13,947 nt of DNA from CAZHOV01 sp964534315 (GCA_964534315.1 CAZHOV010000147.1:1-13947); one strand, 5' to 3'; shown: positions 1-7,243, counted from the first letter of the stretch. The notes: a model not told the origin generated them from the letters alone. Program-made: numbers and translations.

Positions 1-71
1 AGCCACAAGGGCATTCAAGGATTACTATTTTTCATTCCACACAATTTGTCAAAGACGGTGATTTTTTCTTA

Positions 72-79
72 CAAATGTA
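72..79 (-). promoter_or_regulatory. Possible divergent promoter -7 box (TACATTTG)
   Basis: The minus strand reads TACATTTG, a full match to the Bacteroidota -7 consensus TAnnTTTG. It would start transcription leftward near position 65, toward a gene outside the window. I see no TTTG -33 element at the expected spacing of about 20 nt, and no convincing minus-strand reading frame in the 70 bases available, so this may be chance. Confidence 0.2.
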
Positions 80-100
80 GGGGCAAGCAAACGACCGGCG

Positions 101-137
101 GGTTAATCAACCTTTATGTAAGGTTAATTAAGGTTAA
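101..137 (+). promoter_or_regulatory. Candidate operator: three GGTTAA hexamers
   Basis: GGTTAA occurs at 101-106, 122-127 and 132-137. The last two sit inside the direct repeat AAGGTTAA at 120-127 and 130-137 with a 10-bp period, and the first is 21 bp (two helical turns) upstream of the second. Response regulators of the OmpR/PhoB family typically bind direct repeats with a 10-11 bp period, and such a regulator is encoded just downstream. The array lies about 30-65 bp upstream of a TAnnTTTG box at 166-173 that lacks a clear -33 element, a suitable position for an activator. Autoregulation is an inference. A small hairpin (AACCTT and AAGGTT, 109-125) overlaps it. Confidence 0.4.
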
Positions 138-165
138 AAGGACGGCAAATGAAGCAGGAATGCAG

Positions 166-173
166 TATTTTTG
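166..173 (+). promoter_or_regulatory. Candidate promoter -7 box (TATTTTTG) for the two-component operon
   Basis: TATTTTTG matches the Bacteroidota TAnnTTTG -7 element in full. A start near position 180 would give a leader of about 110 nt before the kinase gene. No TTTG is seen at the -33 spacing, which would fit activator dependence. Confidence 0.35.
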
Positions 174-231
174 AACTATCAAAATTGTGAAAAGGATTGA
201 TAAACAGACCGGTGGGTAGCAAAAAATAACG

Positions 232-285
232 ATGATCCTCTGTACCCTCCTGGTTTATCGATCATCTCTGCAAACTCAAAAATAG
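232..285 (+). other. Possible 17-codon leader ORF before the kinase
   Basis: An ATG at 232 opens a 17-codon frame that stops with TAG at 283-285, four nt before the TTG start of the kinase. The kinase and regulator genes are also separated by 4 nt, so coupled translation is conceivable. The peptide (begins MILCTLLVY) resembles nothing I know. It could equally be a chance frame. Confidence 0.15.
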
Positions 286-289
286 CGCT

Positions 290-1732
290 TTGTACCGAAA
301 CCATAACATACTCGCTCTTATCTTAGTAAGCCTGGCTTTTCTATTGGCATTCATCAGCTTGTGGCTCAACAGCGCTTATCAAAAAGAAAAGCAAAATCTT
401 CAAAAAGAAGCCAATCAGCTTTTTAGCAATGCGATAAGAGCTGTAGAAGATTCGATCATCAATCAGATGATCTCCCCCTCTATCACGGTCAAACGCACCG
501 ACACCATGCCTACCTCCATACTGGAATTCAGGAGTTTTTCATTTGCCGATACCAACAAAGTCATCCGAATTAATGACCCTGAAAAAAGGAAGATCAAGCA
601 AATAAAAAAGGATTCTAACTTCACTTTTACCATCCGGTCAAGGCTCGAAAACAATCTGCAAGAAGATATCGTAGGCTCTCTGTCTCTATTTATCGCCATG
701 GGGGAAAAGGATAGCTTATCTCACTATCCCGAGATGGAAAGAAGTGATTCTGTGATGTTGGAAAAGCTGCTGACCAGCCGTTTCCGCCAAACCAACCTTC
801 CCGTAGAATTTACCCTTATCCGGCAACCGGATTCCTTTCCCGCGCATGGTCAAATCCGCTCCGCCGAATACCGGGATATCTGGTCGGAACAGCGATATGC
901 CCTCCAGTTTGAGAATTTCAATTGGTACCTGATCGAAAAAATAGCACCTCAAATAGCCTTCTCTTTTACCTTGTTTCTGATCATTACCCTCGCCTTCTAT
1001 GCTATTTTCAGAAACCTCCAAAAAGAGCAACGACTAAGGCAACTAAAAAATGAATTTATCAGCAATGTCACCCATGAATTGAAAACACCCATCGCAACCG
1101 TCAGCGTCGCAATGGAAGCCCTCAGCGATTTTGATGGGCTAAAAAACCCAGAACGAACAAAAGAATACCTTGACATTTCAAGACATGAGCTGAACAGACT
1201 ATCCATCCTGGTAGACAAGGTGCTGAAAATGTCCTTATTCGAGCACCAGGGATTAAAACTGGAGCTGGAAACCATCGATATCAAAAAACTTTCTCAAGAA
1301 ATTGTAAATTCCATGCAGCTGCAATTCCAAAAGAACCAGGCCAAAGCCAGCATCCATCAACAAGGTTCTTCTTTCCTCCTCCAAGGCGACCGCACTCATC
1401 TGACGAATGTCTTGTACAACCTACTGGATAACGCCTTGAAATATCGGAACGGAACACCGGAAATTCACATCACTTTGGCTGAAAAAGAACAATCCATTGA
1501 GTGCAGGGTCCGAGATAACGGTATCGGGATTCCCGCTGAATACCAAAACAAAATTTTTGAAAAGTTTTTCCGGGTCCCCTCCGGCGACCTGCATAACATC
1601 AAAGGACATGGATTAGGACTGAGTTATGTGGCCAATGTTATCAATAAACACGGAGGAACAATAACCGTGGAAAGCACCCCAGGTAAAGGAACGCAATTTA
1701 TTATTACATTACCCAAGCGGAGTAATACTTGA
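290..1732 (+). CDS. Membrane sensor histidine kinase
   Basis: A 480-residue sensor kinase that should autophosphorylate on histidine and pass the phosphate to the regulator encoded 4 nt downstream. Visible in order: membrane segment at residues 7-27; extracytoplasmic sensor region at about 29-217 with no domain I recognise; second membrane segment at about 219-241; HisKA domain with His262 in the motif THELKTP; HATPase_c domain with the N box (Asn377 and Asn381 in YNLLDNALKY), G1 box (DNGIGIP, 409-415) and G2 box (GHGLGLS, 439-445). No HAMP domain fits between the second membrane segment and HisKA; the linker is only about 15 residues. The general make-up resembles the RprX type of Bacteroides, but the signal cannot be told. 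The start is a TTG: the frame is open back to a stop at 233-235 with no ATG or GTG, and the TTG places the membrane segment right at the N-terminus. All catalytic motifs are intact. Confidence 0.93.
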   Translation: MYRNHNILALILVSLAFLLAFISLWLNSAYQKEKQNLQKEANQLFSNAIRAVEDSIINQMISPSITVKRTDTMPTSILEFRSFSFADTNKVIRINDPEKRKIKQIKKDSNFTFTIRSRLENNLQEDIVGSLSLFIAMGEKDSLSHYPEMERSDSVMLEKLLTSRFRQTNLPVEFTLIRQPDSFPAHGQIRSAEYRDIWSEQRYALQFENFNWYLIEKIAPQIAFSFTLFLIITLAFYAIFRNLQKEQRLRQLKNEFISNVTHELKTPIATVSVAMEALSDFDGLKNPERTKEYLDISRHELNRLSILVDKVLKMSLFEHQGLKLELETIDIKKLSQEIVNSMQLQFQKNQAKASIHQQGSSFLLQGDRTHLTNVLYNLLDNALKYRNGTPEIHITLAEKEQSIECRVRDNGIGIPAEYQNKIFEKFFRVPSGDLHNIKGHGLGLSYVANVINKHGGTITVESTPGKGTQFIITLPKRSNT

Positions 1733-1736
1733 GACT

Positions 1737-2423
1737 ATGAGAAAAGTAAATATCCTCTACGTGGAAGATGAGCCCTTTCTGGGTAAAATTGTAAAAGAAA
1801 GCCTTGAAAGCAGAAATTTTGTGGTAAAAATGGTTGCCGACGGGAAAGATGCCCTCCCTACATTCGAGCAATGGAAGCCCGATATTTGTGTGCTCGATGT
1901 CATGCTCCCCAACAAAGACGGCTTTTCGATAGGGAAAGAAATCAGATCAATAAATCCGTCCATCCCGATCATCTTTCTTACCGCCAAAACACAAACGGAA
2001 GATTTAGTAAGGGGGTTTGATTCAGGCGGAAATGACTACATCCGAAAACCCTTCAGTATGGAAGAACTCATCGTCCGTATCCACAACCTACTTCAACTCA
2101 CCCAATCGTCTAACAAGAAAAACAGAGAAGAGCTAACCATCGGAAAGTACCAGTTCTTCCCCCAGAAGTATGAACTTCATTTCGGAGACCAAGTAAAAAA
2201 ACTGTCTCATCGCGAAGCTCAGTTACTAACAATCCTGGCGGACAACCAAAACAACTCCATCCCAAGAAAATATATCCTCAAAGAGGTCTGGGGAGACGAT
2301 TCTTTTTTTAATTCCCGCAACCTGGATGTCTATATCACCAAACTTAGAGATTACCTCAAGGAGGATCCCTCCATCCAAATCATTACCCTGAAAGGAACGG
2401 GCTACCATTTTACGGTGGGGTAG
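1737..2423 (+). CDS. OmpR/PhoB-family response regulator
   Basis: A 228-residue DNA-binding response regulator, the partner of the upstream kinase. The receiver domain spans about residues 4-120: acidic pair Glu10/Asp11, phosphoacceptor Asp54 (in VLDVMLP), Thr82 (LTAK) and Lys104 (RKPF). The C-terminal winged-helix Trans_reg_C domain spans about 133-226, with the LSHREAQLL segment, a recognition-helix region near NSRNLDVYITKLRDYL, and the final hairpin LKGTGYHF. Length is normal for the family. The ATG lies 4 nt after the kinase stop, so the two are almost certainly one operon. Direct GGTTAA repeats at 101-137 are the obvious candidate binding site, which would make the operon autoregulated; this is inference. 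Targets outside the window are unknown. Confidence 0.94.
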   Translation: MRKVNILYVEDEPFLGKIVKESLESRNFVVKMVADGKDALPTFEQWKPDICVLDVMLPNKDGFSIGKEIRSINPSIPIIFLTAKTQTEDLVRGFDSGGNDYIRKPFSMEELIVRIHNLLQLTQSSNKKNREELTIGKYQFFPQKYELHFGDQVKKLSHREAQLLTILADNQNNSIPRKYILKEVWGDDSFFNSRNLDVYITKLRDYLKEDPSIQIITLKGTGYHFTVG

Positions 2424-2439
2424 GGCTCTTATGTTGGTA

Positions 2440-2633
2440 GAGACATCTATGTCTCCAAAGATATTATGCTGGTGCAGCGCACCAAAACATGGGTAGCATA
2501 GGATAATCATCGATCATAGATGGTGCAGCGCACCTTCATATAAAATCCAAAAAAGCATTGAAATCTCGATAATAAATATCAGGCTCCTCCGGAGCCGTCC
2601 CGTCTTATGCTAGTGGAGACGTCTCGTCTCCAC
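2440..2633. repeat. Cluster of five short hairpins with tiny loops
   Basis: Five compact inverted repeats sit in 194 bp: GAGACAT/ATGTCTC (2440-2455), GGTGC/GCACC around AGC (2471-2483), the identical GGTGC/GCACC around AGC again (2522-2534), GGCTCC/GGAGCC around TCC (2582-2596) and GTGGAGACG/CGTCTCCAC around TCT (2613-2633). Four have exactly 3-nt loops. The first and last share the GAGAC core, and two are exact copies. The first is further enclosed with the second by TATGCT (2465-2470) and AGCATA (2495-2500). No coding frame is apparent. This looks like an accumulation of small palindromic intergenic repeats (REP/BIME-like in style). Copy number elsewhere in the genome cannot be seen here. 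Confidence 0.6.
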
Positions 2634-2640
2634 CAATTTT
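2613..2640 (+). terminator. Possible terminator of the two-component operon
   Basis: A 9-bp perfect stem (GTGGAGACG and CGTCTCCAC, 3-nt loop) is followed by CAATTTT. It is the strongest of the hairpins downstream of the response regulator and the only one followed by even a short T run. It lies 190 bp past the stop codon, and may be a dispersed repeat serving as terminator. Confidence 0.3.
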
Positions 2641-2643
2641 CAT

Positions 2644-2782
2644 GGCGCCTCCAGTAGTGCCACAGATTAAAAATTTGTAAAATTAAAAATCTGCCTGGCC
2701 ATCCTTTAAGATTTAGGTGAAGCCAGGCAGATTCAATCGGCCGTTATGAAAAAATATTATCCCTACCTGCGGCACTAGCGCC
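2644..2782. repeat. Outer inverted repeat around the terminator
   Basis: GGCGC (2644-2648) plus TAGTGCC (2655-2661) is mirrored by GGCACTA plus GCGCC (2771-2782); the left arm carries 6 extra bases. The pair encloses the 12-bp terminator stem, giving a nested structure of about 139 bp. A third copy of CAGATT at 2663-2668 could also pair with AATCTG at 2688-2693, competing with the terminator stem. A further 6-bp stem, TACCTG and CAGGTA (2764-2789), lies directly after the stop codon of the minus-strand gene. Confidence 0.4.
2671..2733 (-). terminator. Intrinsic terminator of the 2791-4626 gene
   Basis: A 12-bp perfect inverted repeat, AATCTGCCTGGC (2688-2699) and GCCAGGCAGATT (2722-2733), with a 22-nt loop. 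Read on the minus strand, the stem is followed by a T-rich tract (complement of 2671-2687), as expected for a Rho-independent terminator of the minus-strand gene that ends at 2791. On the plus strand no T run follows, so it is oriented. Confidence 0.6.
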
Positions 2783-2790
2783 CCAGGTAA

Positions 2791-4626
2791 TTACTCGACA
2801 ATCAAAGTACCCTTGCCAAAAGACCGGCCTTTCTCAACTTCTATCGTAAAGAAATAAACCCCTTTGCTCAGGTTGCCCCGCTGCAGCTGGATTTGATTGC
2901 CGGTAAAAGCTTGTTGCTTAACCAATTGCCCGACCGAGTTGAATATAGTCATCGTACCTTCATTAATGTCGAGACCTTCCAATTCGAGGATCGTAGCATG
3001 TTGGAATGGGTTAGGATAGGCATTAACCGTATAAGCTTCGTGAAAAGTCCCGGTCGTATTGACCATAATATCGATAAAATCTTCGTCGATCCGGTGTACC
3101 GTCTGATTGGTGATAATCGGCTCATTAAAATCGAAGTAAATACCGGCCCGGTTGAAGATCTCCGTCCCGATCGGATTCTCAGGCACCTGATGAACGCGGA
3201 ACTTAACAAACCCATGAGAAGCAGGCTCATTTACATTACTATCCGGCAGCATAATATTATCAAAGGTGAATTCCAAATATTTTTGATCGATCATGCGGAA
3301 CTCGTAAGCATGGCTTGCTGCTCCCGGTTTTACCGATTGCGCCACCAGAAAATCGGAAAGAGTATCTCTGATAACCACCTTAAAAGCAGTATCCGTACCG
3401 GTATTCTGAAAGCGAATCAAGTATTCAAGGCTCTGGTTAGCTTCGATCAGCCGATCATCACCAAATCCTTTAGGGAACCCCTGCTTGTCATTCGGATCAA
3501 AAGACGCCGTACTCTCCCTGCAGTCTCTGGAAATGAATGGATCTTCGTCACCTTCCGCATATTGCGTGACAATACCTGTCATAAATGGTTCGCCATCCGG
3601 CACGCAACCTTCGATGGTCGCACTTGGATCAGCTAAACTCGGATGCCCTGCTACCTGGTCAACTTCTACGCGGTAAGTAGAACCGTCGGTAGGAAAACCA
3701 ATTTCCACACTTTCTCCAATACCTAATTGAAAAGACTGCTCGGTCATCATAATCACATAGTCTTCGATGACAATATACTCAGAAGGCTCATCCATGGCGG
3801 CTCCTTCATTTATGATCGTAAACTTCAAGCTATCGCCCGTACACTCCGCTTCTACTCTAAGGTCAGCTCCGGACCAAAGTGGATCGCCACCACAAACCTC
3901 ATCCGGATAGATATGCGCCTCGACGCAGTGTGTTTGGCCAGCCTCCGTTTCCTCACAATCTAACTTTACCTTTATCCGGAAAAAATCCCACTGACCAGGA
4001 TCAACATCTCCTAATTCAAATTGATAAACGTTATTTCCAAGATCGGTATACGGCAAGTCGCTGTCGGTAATGATCATACCATCCTCAAAGGTCACATCTA
4101 CATAAGCATCTTCGGCTGTTTCCAATCCGAAATTACCATAAAATATGGAATAGGTATTTTCAAATTCACACCAGCGCAACAAATCGACGCCAATATCTGT
4201 GACCATGTATTGAGGACAATCTGCAGTAACGAATTGAATAGGAATATCTACAAAAACCGTATCAGGTAGAGAAGGAGGGTTTGTTATAACAATAGGCTCC
4301 GGGCAAACCGGATCTAAGGGCATGCTGAGCGCCGACTCAACGGTCATTTCGAAAATAGGAGCAAAAGAAAACAAATAAATGGTATAATAACCATCTGGAT
4401 TGGAAGGCCCCGTAGCAGTGAAGCCATTATCCTGGTCTGTCGCTTGGACAACCCAGCCCTCAATCGGAGGCTCTCCTGCATCATATAAACAATTTCCGTT
4501 GAGGTCTTGAAAGACCTTTCCATAAATCACCTTTACACTATCTTGTTGTCCCAAAGCAGAGGTCAACTGGAAAAAGAATAAGGCAGAAAAAATGGCTATC
4601 AATTGAATAAGTACATTCTGTTTCAT
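2791..4626 (-). CDS. Secreted T9SS cargo protein, DUF7619-like, type A sorting domain
   Basis: A 611-residue protein exported by Sec and then by the type IX system to the cell surface or medium. Visible in order: signal peptide at residues 1-27 ending ALGQ; an SdrD-B/carboxypeptidase-regulatory-like beta domain at about 30-95 (GKVFQDLNGNCLYDAGEPPI); a middle beta-rich region with scattered cysteines to about 370; a DUF7619-like domain at about 372-517 (SFDPNDK, then LIRFQNTGTDTAFKVVIRDT, then YFDFNEPIITN); and a type A T9SS C-terminal domain at about 532-611 (AYPNPF, then VGQLVKQQ, then LSKGVYFF and a terminal GTLIVE). Mature function is unknown; adhesion or matrix roles are typical guesses for such proteins. 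I chose the ATG at 4626: a start 84 bases further upstream (4710) would bury the signal peptide behind 28 extra residues and run through the putative promoter. The gene is divergent from the 4804 gene. Confidence 0.88.
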   Translation of the reverse strand: MKQNVLIQLIAIFSALFFFQLTSALGQQDSVKVIYGKVFQDLNGNCLYDAGEPPIEGWVVQATDQDNGFTATGPSNPDGYYTIYLFSFAPIFEMTVESALSMPLDPVCPEPIVITNPPSLPDTVFVDIPIQFVTADCPQYMVTDIGVDLLRWCEFENTYSIFYGNFGLETAEDAYVDVTFEDGMIITDSDLPYTDLGNNVYQFELGDVDPGQWDFFRIKVKLDCEETEAGQTHCVEAHIYPDEVCGGDPLWSGADLRVEAECTGDSLKFTIINEGAAMDEPSEYIVIEDYVIMMTEQSFQLGIGESVEIGFPTDGSTYRVEVDQVAGHPSLADPSATIEGCVPDGEPFMTGIVTQYAEGDEDPFISRDCRESTASFDPNDKQGFPKGFGDDRLIEANQSLEYLIRFQNTGTDTAFKVVIRDTLSDFLVAQSVKPGAASHAYEFRMIDQKYLEFTFDNIMLPDSNVNEPASHGFVKFRVHQVPENPIGTEIFNRAGIYFDFNEPIITNQTVHRIDEDFIDIMVNTTGTFHEAYTVNAYPNPFQHATILELEGLDINEGTMTIFNSVGQLVKQQAFTGNQIQLQRGNLSKGVYFFTIEVEKGRSFGKGTLIVE

Positions 4627-4657
4627 AACAAATTTTTTTTGTTGATTAATGACCCTA

Positions 4658-4689
4658 CAAAAATGAATGGAAAGTAGCTGGATTACAAA
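4658..4689 (-). promoter_or_regulatory. Candidate promoter of the 2791-4626 gene
   Basis: On the minus strand a TTTG (4689-4686) is followed after 20 nt by CATTTTTG (4665-4658), which matches TAnnTTTG at all defined positions but the first. The spacing is right for Bacteroidota promoters. A start near 4650 would leave a 25-nt leader before the ATG at 4626, supporting that start choice. Confidence 0.5.
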
Positions 4690-4763
4690 GACAATTTTAC
4701 GCATTTGCATCGTACTTTTTTAAAAAAACCAACAAAATCATCTTTAAACAAATTGCCATTTCA

Positions 4764-4771
4764 TAATTTTG
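4764..4771 (+). promoter_or_regulatory. Candidate -7 box (TAATTTTG) of the 4804 gene
   Basis: TAATTTTG is a full TAnnTTTG match 33 bp upstream of the ATG at 4804, giving an expected leader of about 25 nt. The -33 element is weak (TTTA at 4743-4746). It supports starting the protein at 4804 rather than at the upstream in-frame ATG at 4705, which would precede the promoter. Confidence 0.5.
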
Positions 4772-4803
4772 CATCAAATATTTATTTTTTATTAATACAT
4801 AAA

Positions 4804-6201
4804 ATGAAAAATAGCCGTCTTTTTTTGTTGTTTAGTCAGCTTCCTAAGAAACAATTGAGCACCATTCAAAAAGCTGCACATTCTTCTTATTTCACGACTA
4901 GACCACATGTAACGAGGCTTTTTGACTTCCTATGGGAGTGTCGCTTTGAATTGAAGGTTACTCCAACAAAAGAACAGGCATTTCGCGCTATCTTCCCGGA
5001 TCAGGCTTATGATGATCATAAATTGAGACTCAGTATGAGCCTTCTTCTCAAACTGATGGAGCGGTGCCTTGTGTTTGAAGAATGGGAGAAAAATAGAACG
5101 CACTATCTAACGACTCTTGGCATCACCTACCGTAAGCTTGGGCTATCGAAGCATTTTTTACAAGCCATCCAACAAGCTAAACTAAGCAATACAAATCAAC
5201 CTTACCGTAGCGATATTTTTTATGATCTGGAATTAAAAATTGCTTTGGAAGAATACCAGTTTAAAGCCACTCAAAAACAAATACAAGAGCTTAACCTTCA
5301 AAGTATTTTGGACCAGCTTGACTTGGCCTATTTTATACAAAAACTTCGATATGCCTGCTATGCACATTCCCACCAGGCCGTATTTAAAATAGAATATGAC
5401 TACGGCTTAATCCTTAACTTGCTTGACTATCTTCCTTCATCCAAACACCTTACTAACCCAACTCTTGCTATTTACTATTACTGTTTCAAAGCACTAAAAA
5501 ATCCTGCAAGTCCAGAACTTTTCAGGCAATTTAAAGAATTATTATTTAAAAATTCTGCAGTTTTTCCAGATACAGAACTCCGAGATTTATATCTACTCGC
5601 CATCAATTACTGTATCCGCCAACTCAATCAGGGAGATCGTTCTTTTGCAGCCGACGGGTTTGACTTTTATAAGGACGGTATTGAAAAGGAGTATTTATTG
5701 ATTGATGAGAAACTATCCAGATTTACGTACAACAATATTACCGCTTTGGGAATAAGGGTGGGGGAGTTTGAGTGGGTAGAACATTTTGTTTATCAGTACA
5801 AGACCAATCTGGAGAAGAAATTCCAGGAATCCTCTTACAGTTTTAATCTGGCCAGGATCAAGTACGAGCAAAAACAATTTAATTCGGCAATCCGTTTATT
5901 GCAGCACGCCGAATACAAAGACGTTGTTCTAAACCTTTCTGCAAAAGCCATCTTGGTCAAGATCTTTTTTGAATTAGAAGAATTCGACACGCTGGAGGCC
6001 CATTTGGATGCAATGAATACTTTCATACGCCGCAAAAAGATGATGAGTTACCACCGCAATAATTTTCTAAACCTGGTCCGGTTTACCCGGAAAATTTTAG
6101 AAACCCCTAGTGGCAATACAGCAGCACGAAAAAAACTACTATCCGAACTTGAACAGACCTCGGCCATAGCCGAAAAAGAATGGTTAAAAAAGCAACTTTA
6201 A
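4804..6201 (+). CDS. Helical-repeat (TPR-like) protein of unknown function
   Basis: A 465-residue, probably cytoplasmic protein: no signal peptide and no membrane segment. The sequence is almost all helix, rich in paired aromatic and leucine residues in the style of TPR or other alpha-solenoid proteins (for example NSAIRLLQHAEYKDVVLNL and KIFFELEEFDTLEAHLDAMN). The N-terminal part (a PKKQLSTIQKAAHSSYFTTR segment, then LFDFLWECRF, then a FPDQAYDDHKLRLSMSLLLK segment) and the C-terminal part (RRKKMMSYHRNNFLNLVRFT, ending EKEWLKKQL) look to me like a family common and often multi-copy in Saprospiria, with no assigned role. That recognition is from memory and unverified. It is divergent from the T9SS cargo gene, with 177 bp between starts, and convergent with the next gene. 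An alternative start at 4705 adds 33 residues but is less likely because of the promoter position. Codon use is more AT-rich than in the neighbours. Confidence 0.8.
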   Translation: MKNSRLFLLFSQLPKKQLSTIQKAAHSSYFTTRPHVTRLFDFLWECRFELKVTPTKEQAFRAIFPDQAYDDHKLRLSMSLLLKLMERCLVFEEWEKNRTHYLTTLGITYRKLGLSKHFLQAIQQAKLSNTNQPYRSDIFYDLELKIALEEYQFKATQKQIQELNLQSILDQLDLAYFIQKLRYACYAHSHQAVFKIEYDYGLILNLLDYLPSSKHLTNPTLAIYYYCFKALKNPASPELFRQFKELLFKNSAVFPDTELRDLYLLAINYCIRQLNQGDRSFAADGFDFYKDGIEKEYLLIDEKLSRFTYNNITALGIRVGEFEWVEHFVYQYKTNLEKKFQESSYSFNLARIKYEQKQFNSAIRLLQHAEYKDVVLNLSAKAILVKIFFELEEFDTLEAHLDAMNTFIRRKKMMSYHRNNFLNLVRFTRKILETPSGNTAARKKLLSELEQTSAIAEKEWLKKQL

Positions 6202-6216
6202 GGAAGGGGGGCTCCT

Positions 6217-6240
6217 AACACCTTTTGTGTTTTGGAACAC
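6217..6240. terminator. Weak bidirectional terminator candidate
   Basis: The 43 bp between two convergent stop codons contain AACAC (6217-6221), GTGTT (6227-6231) and AACAC (6236-6240). The central GTGTT can pair with either flank, giving two alternative 5-bp stems in a T/A-rich context. It is thermodynamically weak, but the position between convergent genes fits. Confidence 0.3.
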
Positions 6241-6244
6241 CAAA

Positions 6245-7228
6245 TTATTTTTGAATTGCTCGTTTCAATCGCTCATTTTCAAACTCCAGGGTATAGCCGG
6301 GATATCCCCAGGTCTCCTGTATCACGCCCTCTTCCGTAATGCGATTAATATCTTGGGGAGGGCCCCAGGAAAGTTGGCATTCCTCTAAACTCATCCCGAT
6401 CGCTAATTGTCCTTTTTGGATTTTTTCCCAACGGGCATCGCTTATATCGGGATAGCTATCGTGAGGGTCTTTTAGTGAAAAGAATTCATCAAAATGATTT
6501 TCCATCCCTTTACTCTCGACATTAACGCCGGTTAGGCAAACATCAAAAAAGGCTGCTGTTCCGGTTTCATCTTTATAGATAATGTGAATAGGGCGATCGA
6601 GGCTACCTACGCCTACATCAGTAATCTCCACAAGTCCGAACTTTTTGCCTAGACCGGTGCTTACCCTTCCTGATCCATCTTCATAAAGACGAGCTCTTTT
6701 CAGCGTATAGACCTCTTTTCCTTTTAAGGATTTTTTGGCAAACTCGACCTCATCCAAAACGATCAACCCTTTAATATGGGTAGGTCCCTGATCCTGATCG
6801 AACATGGCTTCCGTACCTACGAAACGATATTCAAACTTGACGCCATTGAGATCAAAGATGCCATAGATGAAGGTTTCCCCTCTGTAATCCCTTTGTTCAA
6901 AACCTTCGAAAACCATGGTACGCAAAGCATAATTCGACCGCAATATCCCTTCTGTCAAGGGGTCTCTTTCCGATTGGTAGGCGACTAGCGGCAGTTGCCT
7001 GGGTTCGTCTTCAGATCGAACCGGGGCTACTATAAACCGGATCCCTTCCTGCCACGAGTGCATAGGCACGTATGGGAAACGTTTAGCAAAGGTGCTTCTG
7101 TTAGCCATCACATCAGCCTGATCAGATTTAGCCGTAATTTCGTAGGGTGTTTTCTCCTGGGCCTTTCCTGGGGAAACCCACCAAAAAACCAGTAGAAGGA
7201 TAATAATTTTGACTTTTACTATATTCAT
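6245..7228 (-). CDS. Secreted protein with C-terminal BamE/SmpA-like module
   Basis: A 327-residue exported protein. The signal peptide spans residues 1-24 (hydrophobic core IIILLLVFWWV, end GKAQ). There is no lipobox cysteine, so it is probably periplasmic or secreted rather than a lipoprotein, and it has no T9SS signal. Residues about 60-250 form a beta-rich region I cannot assign. Residues about 268-326 resemble the BamE/SmpA fold: IQKGQLAIGMSLEECQLSWG, then a proline pair, then GVIQETWGYPGYTLEF and ENERLKRAI. Such modules occur widely in small outer-membrane lipoproteins; here one is appended to a larger protein, so a BAM role should not be assumed. The start is the ATG at 7226-7228; a long palindromic element begins 15 bp upstream of it, so the element probably contains or lies next to the promoter. 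No TAnnTTTG box is visible in that leader. Confidence 0.78.
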   Translation of the reverse strand: MNIVKVKIIILLLVFWWVSPGKAQEKTPYEITAKSDQADVMANRSTFAKRFPYVPMHSWQEGIRFIVAPVRSEDEPRQLPLVAYQSERDPLTEGILRSNYALRTMVFEGFEQRDYRGETFIYGIFDLNGVKFEYRFVGTEAMFDQDQGPTHIKGLIVLDEVEFAKKSLKGKEVYTLKRARLYEDGSGRVSTGLGKKFGLVEITDVGVGSLDRPIHIIYKDETGTAAFFDVCLTGVNVESKGMENHFDEFFSLKDPHDSYPDISDARWEKIQKGQLAIGMSLEECQLSWGPPQDINRITEEGVIQETWGYPGYTLEFENERLKRAIQK

Positions 7229-7243
7229 AGTCAGTTCATTTTT

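Noticed and set aside
1010..1055. HAMP domain between the second membrane segment and HisKA of the kinase
   Set aside because: Only about 15 residues separate them, too few for a HAMP domain of about 50 residues.
2893..3636. A 247-codon open frame antisense to the T9SS cargo gene
   Set aside because: It is entirely antisense to a gene with clear domains, has no family resemblance, and its arginine- and isoleucine-rich composition is a typical reverse-frame shadow.
4627..4710. N-terminal extension of the T9SS cargo gene to an ATG at 4710
   Set aside because: It would place 28 residues ahead of a normal signal peptide and overlap the candidate promoter at 4658-4689.
4705..4803. N-terminal extension of the helical-repeat protein to 4705
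   Set aside because: The full-match -7 box at 4764-4771 lies inside it, and the added residues are AT-driven and low in information.
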